30,783 bases of DNA from assembly GCA_030426705.1 (NCBI GenBank), contig JAUHXW010000002.1, forward strand, positions 1 through 30,783, read 5' to 3'. The stretch is from Gammaproteobacteria bacterium (GTDB taxonomy: Bacteria; Pseudomonadota; Gammaproteobacteria; Xanthomonadales; Marinicellaceae). The position numbers and the translations under genes were made by a program. Shown piece after piece: positions 25,605 through 30,783 of the stretch. Each line of letters opens with the position of its first letter. Position 1 is the stretch's first letter. The notes under the pieces are model-generated. The model was given only the letters and a program-made list of their open reading frames with translations. It had not been told where the DNA came from and did no database searches.

Positions 25605-26915
25605 TTGTTTAAACAGGACCAACAGCAAACCTACTATTTTATGCATATTCCCAAAACAGGTGGGACCAGCCTAACTTCTGTTTTGGATAGGTTCTTTAAG
25701 GTGGAAAACATTTATGCAGAACAACTCTGGTGGGAAGTAGGAAACATCGAGCAAGTCAAGGCACAATCTTTTCAATTTATCCGAGGCCATTTTGGTTTGG
25801 GTGCTCAACTGTTAAATTCCAATCAACTGAATACCTGGTCCATGTTAAGAAATCCAGTCAGCATGGCTCACTCAACATATCAACACATTATCAGAGATAA
25901 AAATACCAAGAAACACCAGCAAGTTGTATCTAGTCAAATCACTTTTGAGGCTTTTTTGGAAGATCGCAGGATGGCTCATTTGGCCACCAATCGTTTGGTT
26001 AAGGCCATGTCTTTTGGCCTGAATGTTGTTACTGAAAACGACATACCTTGTGTTACCAGGGAAAATTACAAGTTTTTTCGCAAAGGAATGAATAGAAAAC
26101 GAAAAAAATTAAGTAAAGATCTATTGTTGGAAGCGGTAAAAGCAGAATTGGAAAAATTATGTTGGTTTGGCATTCAGGAGGATTTTGACTTTTCTGTTGC
26201 CATGTTGTGTTATGAGATGAATTGGCCTCCAGTTGGTGAGTCTCCTAAATTAAATACTTATTTCAGGGCTGCTGAATTTTCGGACATGGCCATTAAAAAG
26301 ATAAATGCATTAAATGATTTGGACAATGCATTTTATCAACATGCCAAAACAGTTTATGAACAAAGAAAAGCGATTTTTTTAACAAAGCTGGGCCTGCCTG
26401 CCGATGCAAACATATCCAGTGTCAATGAGTTGGTTGATCAAAACTATCAGCAAAAACACTTGCTAAGCAAAAGTGCAGTTTTACATGACTCTCTTGAATA
26501 CAAATTTTCAGATATTTTGCTGGGCCAAAATTGGCACCAAAGAGAGTGGCATGAGGAAGGTCAGTTTTATTTTCGTTGGACCGGTGCCCAAGCGTATTCT
26601 TCAATTGATTTTTGGTTGAGACCTAATGATTATCAAATCATTGTGCAAATAATCAATGCCATAGATTATTCAGTGCTTGATGAGTTAAATATTGAAGTCA
26701 ATGGTCAACAGGTTGAGTACCGAATCAAGCAAGAAACAGCATCTCATAAGCTTATCATTGTCGTTAACAAAGAACTACTATTAGACAATGGATTGTTGCG
26801 GTTATCCATCTCCAATATAGTTACCAGCTCACATGATTTGCAATTTAACTCAGGGGATAATAGAAAAGTTGGGTTGGCTGTAAAAAAAATCGATATAATG
26901 GAGACCTTTGCTTGA
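25605..26915 (+). CDS. Sulfotransferase-like protein, paralogue 2 (TTG start)
   Basis: The start is a TTG at 25605, chosen because a strong ribosome binding site (GAGGGGTGA) ends four bases before it; the next ATG would cut off the family's start. The 436-residue product has HIPKTGGTSL (PKTGGTS at 16-22) and LRNPVSMAHSTYQH (R82, S90), then the same beta-rich C-terminal module (WHQREWH, FRWTGAQAYSSIDFW, NGLLRLSI, NRKVGLAV). It lacks the ~25-residue N-terminal extension of paralogue 1. The last bases of the gene are also the left inverted end of the repeat element, so its C-terminus (DIMETFA) may have been shaped by that insertion. Confidence 0.78.
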   Translation: MFKQDQQQTYYFMHIPKTGGTSLTSVLDRFFKVENIYAEQLWWEVGNIEQVKAQSFQFIRGHFGLGAQLLNSNQLNTWSMLRNPVSMAHSTYQHIIRDKNTKKHQQVVSSQITFEAFLEDRRMAHLATNRLVKAMSFGLNVVTENDIPCVTRENYKFFRKGMNRKRKKLSKDLLLEAVKAELEKLCWFGIQEDFDFSVAMLCYEMNWPPVGESPKLNTYFRAAEFSDMAIKKINALNDLDNAFYQHAKTVYEQRKAIFLTKLGLPADANISSVNELVDQNYQQKHLLSKSAVLHDSLEYKFSDILLGQNWHQREWHEEGQFYFRWTGAQAYSSIDFWLRPNDYQIIVQIINAIDYSVLDELNIEVNGQQVEYRIKQETASHKLIIVVNKELLLDNGLLRLSISNIVTSSHDLQFNSGDNRKVGLAVKKIDIMETFA

Positions 26916-27194
26916 TTCATGTACAAAGATAAAAAGTTTAAAAATATGCCACTCCGCGTTGAAAAAAAAGTTTTTGGAAAACTTTTTCACGCAAGCCCCA
27001 AAGGGGTGAAGCGCATGGATGCGCTGAATAAACTTGCCAATAACAGGCTCGTTTTGTTGTTTAGGCGGCTTGCCAAAGGCAAAAAGCCTAAACATAAAAA
27101 GCGTAATAGCCGTGTATTGGACTGCATTTTCCGCCTTGATTGGCATATTTTTAATTCTTTTTTCTCAATTGCCCAGAATCAAACAAAGGTCTCT
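26900..27194. repeat. Repeat element, long copy, with inverted ends and hairpin array
   Basis: Inverted ends 26900-26915 and 27179-27194 match at 14 of 16 positions (left end GGAGACCTTTGCTTGA). The unit is the same family as 12016-12179: 26928-26960 aligns with 12045-12077, and 27101-27139 with 12087-12124. Between them lie four hairpins absent from the short copy: 26965-26987 (10-base stem), 26996-27006 (CCCC/GGGG), 27011-27024 (GCGCAT/ATGCGC) and 27060-27092 (7-base outer and 5-base inner stem). It fills the gap between sulfotransferase 2 and the GT4 gene. Confidence 0.7.
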
Positions 27195-27220
27195 AAAAAA
27201 ATCCTGATTAACTCTGAATT

Positions 27221-28510
27221 ATGACAAAACTCAATATATTGGTAGATGGCTTCAATCTGGGTCTTAAAAAGGGCTCAGGTATCAAAACATACGGCATGAC
27301 TTTACTGGATGCTTATGAAAAATTGGGTCATGAGGTCGGCGTTTTATTGGACAATCATTTTGTGTCGGGTAAAGATGCCTTGATGGATGAGGTGAATTTA
27401 TTTGACCAGGAAGAAGTTCGGCCGGTACCGTTTTTGAATTATCAATGGTATCGCAACCTGAAAACATTGAGTTACTTGTTTCGTAACAGGAAGAGTAACA
27501 AGATTGTGCCCAAAATTACTGAGCCAGACCCGGAGAATTATCTGTCGCATGTAGGCGGAGTGAAATACCAATACCTGGAGAACATTGGTGATGTTTTCAA
27601 TGCTGCCAATAAGCTGTTTATGGTTACAGGTAAAATTACCCAGATAAAACCGAAAACCCAACCAGATATATTTCATCTGTCCACACCCTGGCCGATACAG
27701 GTTAAAGGGGCGAAAACTGTAGTCACCATTCATGATTTGATTCCTTTGAAAGTACCATTCACCACTTTGGATTTAAAACAACATTTTTACAAGCTTTTCA
27801 AATGGGCAGCTGAATCGGCTGACTTGATTCTTTCGGTTTCTGAACACACCAAACGCGACATCATGGAGATTTACGGCGTACCGGAAGAAAAAATCAAGGT
27901 CACTTATCAGTCATACAAAGGCGGTGATATCGAGGTCAGCAAAGAAGATGCTGAAGTTTATTTACAATCCAAAAAACTTGAAGCAGAGAAATACATTCTG
28001 TTCGTTGGCAATATTGAACCCAAGAAGAACATCAAGCAGCTCATCAGGGCATTCGCTTATATTAAGAAGGGATATAAACTGGCTATTGTTGGCCACAAAG
28101 CCTGGATGTCAGATTCGCAATTGGTCGGTTTGAGCAGTTACCTCAAGAAAAAAGAATATGTGATGCTGGATTATGTCACAGAGGAAGAACTTGCCATGTT
28201 GTACAGCAATGCTTTTTGTATGGTGTTCCCATCATTGTATGAAGGCTTTGGCTTGCCTGTGCTGGAAGCCATGCAGAATAACTGTCCCGTGATTTGTTCT
28301 GATCGATCATCGTTACCGGAAGTCGGTGGTGATGCGGCTTTGTATGTGGATCCTTACAAATTTACCGACATCAGAAAGCAATTGGATAAATTAATTGCCA
28401 ATCCGGAATTACGTCAGCAAATGATTGAAAAGGGTAAACAACGGGTGGAATTTTTTAGCCCGGAAAATTACGCCAAACGTTTGCAAAAAGCTTATGAAGG
28501 CTTGGTTTAA
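27221..28510 (+). CDS. GT4-family glycosyltransferase
   Basis: A 429-residue GT-B glycosyltransferase. The N-terminal start is NILVDGFNLGLKKGSGIKTY with the usual glycine motif, then DIFHLSTPWPIQVKGAKTVVTIHDLIPL, SADLILSVSEHTKRDI, LFVGNIEPKKNI, and the EX7E motif in YEGFGLPVLEAM (E341 and E349). It retains configuration and uses a nucleotide-sugar donor; the sequence most resembles mannosyl/rhamnosyl-type GT4 enzymes, but specificity cannot be read. It lies behind the repeat element, 26 bases from its right end, and its last 17 bases overlap the start of the next gene. It presumably builds the backbone or a branch of the exported glycan. Confidence 0.85.
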   Translation: MTKLNILVDGFNLGLKKGSGIKTYGMTLLDAYEKLGHEVGVLLDNHFVSGKDALMDEVNLFDQEEVRPVPFLNYQWYRNLKTLSYLFRNRKSNKIVPKITEPDPENYLSHVGGVKYQYLENIGDVFNAANKLFMVTGKITQIKPKTQPDIFHLSTPWPIQVKGAKTVVTIHDLIPLKVPFTTLDLKQHFYKLFKWAAESADLILSVSEHTKRDIMEIYGVPEEKIKVTYQSYKGGDIEVSKEDAEVYLQSKKLEAEKYILFVGNIEPKKNIKQLIRAFAYIKKGYKLAIVGHKAWMSDSQLVGLSSYLKKKEYVMLDYVTEEELAMLYSNAFCMVFPSLYEGFGLPVLEAMQNNCPVICSDRSSLPEVGGDAALYVDPYKFTDIRKQLDKLIANPELRQQMIEKGKQRVEFFSPENYAKRLQKAYEGLV

Positions 28511-29837
28511 ACGCCTGTTCCGAACCAAGCAAAACCAGGCAGAACCGGCGGTTTATTTTGCCCATATTCCTAAAACAGCAGGCACCAGTTTTATTGTGTT
28601 GCTGGATCGTTTTTTCAATGCAGAACATATTTTTCCGCATCAGTTATGGCGTGAAAACAAGGAAATAGATCCATCTGCCAATCAATCATACAAACTTTAC
28701 CGAGGTCATTTTGGCGGGGGCGGCGTTCAAGTGCTGACCGCACGGCCCATCGAAAACTTAACCATCTTGCGCCATCCTGCTTCATTGGCCCATTCAACTT
28801 ATCAATTTGTCAAGAGAGAACAAAACACCAAAGTGCACCAACTGGTACAGGATGCTGACATGAGTTTTGCAGATTTTTTGACTCATCCAAGCACAGCGCC
28901 GTTGGTGCAGAATCGCATGATCCGCAATATTTCTTTTGATTTCAAAGAAGACCCGTCAGCCCAGGAAGTGTTTTTATCAGCTGAAACCATAGAATATTTA
29001 CAAAGCATCATCAACCAGCAAGGGCCATCCATTGGTGATGATGAGCGTTTGGAACGCGCAAAATACTTTATCAACAAGTGCAGGTGGTTTGGTTTATTGG
29101 AACGATTTGATGAATCTTTGCAGTTGTTGTGTTTTGTGATGAATTGGCCGCCGGTAGGATCGACTCAGAAGCTCAATACATTCAAAAAAAATTACCAACT
29201 CACTGAACTTGAAAAGGCTTCCCTAGAGCAAGTGAACCAACAAGACTTGGCTTTGTATGAATATGCCTGTGTGCAGTTTGATGAAAAAATCAATGCCATG
29301 AAAATCAAGCTGGAAGCATTTCGTTCTGATTCACAACAAAGTTTGGATGATTTACTGGACTTTAACTATCAGTCTTATCAGGCCAGGCATGGGCAAAAAA
29401 CAACCGGTGATTTTCATTACGGTTTTTCGCAACCATTGTTTGGTAGCCAATGGCATCGACGCGAAATCATGCAGCCAGAAAATGAATTTTTCCGTTGGAC
29501 AGGACCGGGACATCAGGCATTTTTGGATTTCTGGGTTACTCCCGAAGATTATCAATTGTCCATACGAATCATCAATACCACAGATGAAACTGTTTTAGAC
29601 AACATCAAAATTACCATCAACGACAAAACAGTGCCATGGCAAACCCAGGACCAGGGTGTGGTCAGGGTGCTGGAACTGGTTTGTCCAAAAGAATTGATAC
29701 AAGACAATGGTTTATTGCGCCTGGGGATTGAATGTGAACAAATGATCAGCCACAGTGAAGCTTTTGATTCTGATGATGAAAGACTTGTTGGCATCGCTGT
29801 ACATTGGATAAAATTTAAACATGCAAAAGCAGCATAA
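28494..29837 (+). CDS. Sulfotransferase-like protein, paralogue 3
   Basis: The start is set at ATG 28494, which overlaps the glycosyltransferase end by 17 bases and gives 447 residues (a longer in-frame start at 28425 would be mostly antisense-like reuse of the glycosyltransferase tail). Motifs: HIPKTAGTSF (PKTAGTS at 26-32, Gly to Ala in the loop) and ILRHPASLAHSTYQF (R93, S101). The C-terminal module is intact: WHRREIM, FRWTGPGHQAFLDFW, NGLLRLGI, DERLVGIAV. It is closer to paralogue 1 than to paralogue 2 in the N-terminal half (VLLDRFFNAEHIFPHQLW versus VFLDRFFPAKVIFPHQLW). Likely modifies the same glycan at another position. Confidence 0.8.
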   Translation: MKAWFKRLFRTKQNQAEPAVYFAHIPKTAGTSFIVLLDRFFNAEHIFPHQLWRENKEIDPSANQSYKLYRGHFGGGGVQVLTARPIENLTILRHPASLAHSTYQFVKREQNTKVHQLVQDADMSFADFLTHPSTAPLVQNRMIRNISFDFKEDPSAQEVFLSAETIEYLQSIINQQGPSIGDDERLERAKYFINKCRWFGLLERFDESLQLLCFVMNWPPVGSTQKLNTFKKNYQLTELEKASLEQVNQQDLALYEYACVQFDEKINAMKIKLEAFRSDSQQSLDDLLDFNYQSYQARHGQKTTGDFHYGFSQPLFGSQWHRREIMQPENEFFRWTGPGHQAFLDFWVTPEDYQLSIRIINTTDETVLDNIKITINDKTVPWQTQDQGVVRVLELVCPKELIQDNGLLRLGIECEQMISHSEAFDSDDERLVGIAVHWIKFKHAKAA

Positions 29838-30783
29838 ACCCATTTTTATGACAGGTCGGTTTCGATCCGGCACCTCGTTTTTGTGGCAATTGTTTAATGA
29901 GCTTGAAGGTTTTTGTGCCTGGTATGAACCATTGCACCCACAACTGTTGGAAGCGATAAAACACGTGGCGCCCAAACAAGACCATGTAGGTGTCAGTGAT
30001 TATTGGCAAAGTTACCGGGAAAGGCCAAGCTTCAAAAAATATTATTCCAATCGTTTTGCCACTGAGCATTTGTATTTGGAGTCCCAACAAAGACACCCTG
30101 CTTTAAAAACCTACATCAATCATCTGCTGGAATTATCTGCACCAGATATCCCGGTGTTGCAATTTAATCGAGCTGATTTTCGTTTGCCCTGGCTTAAAAG
30201 CCAATTTCCGGAGGCGGTGATTGTGCATATAGAGCGTAATCCCATTCAATTGTATGAATCCCAGCGCAAACACATTGATGAACCATTCAGAAATCAGGCT
30301 GATTATTGGGATGCTTATGAATTGGCACAATGGAGTTATGCATTGTCAGAACTGCTACCTTTTCTAGGTGATGAAATCGCTGAAAAGCACGCTTTTTACC
30401 GCTTTTATCTGTTGTATCAATTATCAAAAATCATGGCCAGAGCATATGCCGATGTCAGCATCAATTTGGATGTGGATGTTTTCCAGAGTGATGGTTTCGT
30501 GGAGAAACTGGGTCAAGCTGCGCGATTATCAAATCAGCAAAAACACGTTTTGAAACAAAAGGTTAAAGTGCCTGAGTTATCGTCATTTGAGAAAGAACAA
30601 TCCAAAGAGCTGGTAGAAATCATGACAGAAGTTGATTTTTTATTGGCTGAAGCTGGTTTAATTGAAGACTTTGGACAAAAATCAATGACTTCCATTCGAT
30701 TTTTACACAACGACTTTTGGCAGCGATACAACAATCAACCCGGTGTCACAGAACAGCTGCAGCAAGTGGCATTGAATATGCAA
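29821..30783 (+). CDS. Sulfotransferase-like protein of a different subtype, partial at window end
   Basis: The frame runs open from ATG 29821 to the last base (321 residues, no stop). It overlaps the previous gene by 17 bases. MTGRFRSGTSFLWQL (loop at 11-18) is a 5'-phosphosulfate-binding loop, and VHIERNPIQLYESQ supplies the R-x-P 3'-phosphate motif. This is the 'GxxRSGTS' type typical of sulfotransferase family 3/Stf0-like enzymes, different from the three KTGGTS/KTAGTS paralogues. No beta-rich module is seen in the visible part. The call depends on the motifs only. Confidence 0.72.
   Translation, partial: MQKQHKPIFMTGRFRSGTSFLWQLFNELEGFCAWYEPLHPQLLEAIKHVAPKQDHVGVSDYWQSYRERPSFKKYYSNRFATEHLYLESQQRHPALKTYINHLLELSAPDIPVLQFNRADFRLPWLKSQFPEAVIVHIERNPIQLYESQRKHIDEPFRNQADYWDAYELAQWSYALSELLPFLGDEIAEKHAFYRFYLLYQLSKIMARAYADVSINLDVDVFQSDGFVEKLGQAARLSNQQKHVLKQKVKVPELSSFEKEQSKELVEIMTEVDFLLAEAGLIEDFGQKSMTSIRFLHNDFWQRYNNQPGVTEQLQQVALNMQ

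Noticed and set aside
26919..27224. A 101-codon plus-strand frame (Lys/Arg-rich) ending in ATGA overlap with the GT4 gene
   Set aside because: It lies almost wholly in the repeat element and runs through its hairpins; no ribosome binding site, no recognisable domain, and the short copy of the element does not keep the frame. The overlap with the next start is probably chance.
1..30783. CRISPR array, tRNA/rRNA genes, complete insertion sequence
   Set aside because: No regularly spaced direct repeats, no cloverleaf or rRNA-like segments and no transposase frame were found; only the small inverted-repeat elements are mobile-like.

Overview
The window looks like chromosomal DNA of an AT-rich gammaproteobacterium. 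A PilU-type twitching ATPase, a DUF2333 protein, a LysM lytic transglycosylase and a KpsM/KpsT-like exporter all fit a Gram-negative, and a Marinicella-like marine lineage is my guess (not provable from the sequence). Positions 1-6401 carry mostly household genes: the tail of a sulfatase-like gene, a DUF2333 protein, a minus-strand group (lytic transglycosylase, GT39-like membrane glycosyltransferase, unknown protein), then a TerB-like protein and a PilU-like ATPase.

Positions 6554-30783 form an envelope-polysaccharide region. First comes a membrane-anchored alkaline-phosphatase-superfamily transferase. A tightly packed plus-strand gene series follows (8781-21273): a small YIDPGSG membrane protein, a PEP-synthase-like kinase, a class I glutamine amidotransferase, a nucleotidyltransferase, a CDP-glycerol glycerophosphotransferase-like protein, a YidC paralogue, a formyltransferase-like protein, a Tat-exported metallophosphoesterase and an OafA-like acyltransferase. 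Kinase, amidotransferase and nucleotidyltransferase match in type and order the Campylobacter jejuni Cj1418/Cj1417/Cj1416 enzymes, which make L-glutamine phosphate, CDP-L-glutamine and cytidine diphosphoramidate for the O-methyl phosphoramidate capsule decoration. The main proposal is therefore a phosphoramidate (P-N bond) decoration pathway wired to a different set of transfer and export genes: a CDP-donor phosphotransferase in place of the visible Campylobacter downstream genes, plus a dedicated YidC-like insertase.

After a converging FkbM methyltransferase gene, a second plus-strand group (22649 to beyond the window end) encodes an ABC-2 exporter (permease and ATPase), three paralogous sulfotransferase-like proteins with a shared C-terminal beta-rich module, a GT4 glycosyltransferase and a fourth, different sulfotransferase running off the end. 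Together the genes suggest synthesis, export and modification (sulfation, acylation, possibly phosphoramidation and methylation) of a surface glycan.

Two intergenic gaps inside these gene series (12016-12179 and 26900-27194) are filled by copies of one repeat family with GAGACC/GGTCTC inverted ends; the longer copy contains an array of four strong hairpins. No tRNA, rRNA, CRISPR array or transposase gene was seen.
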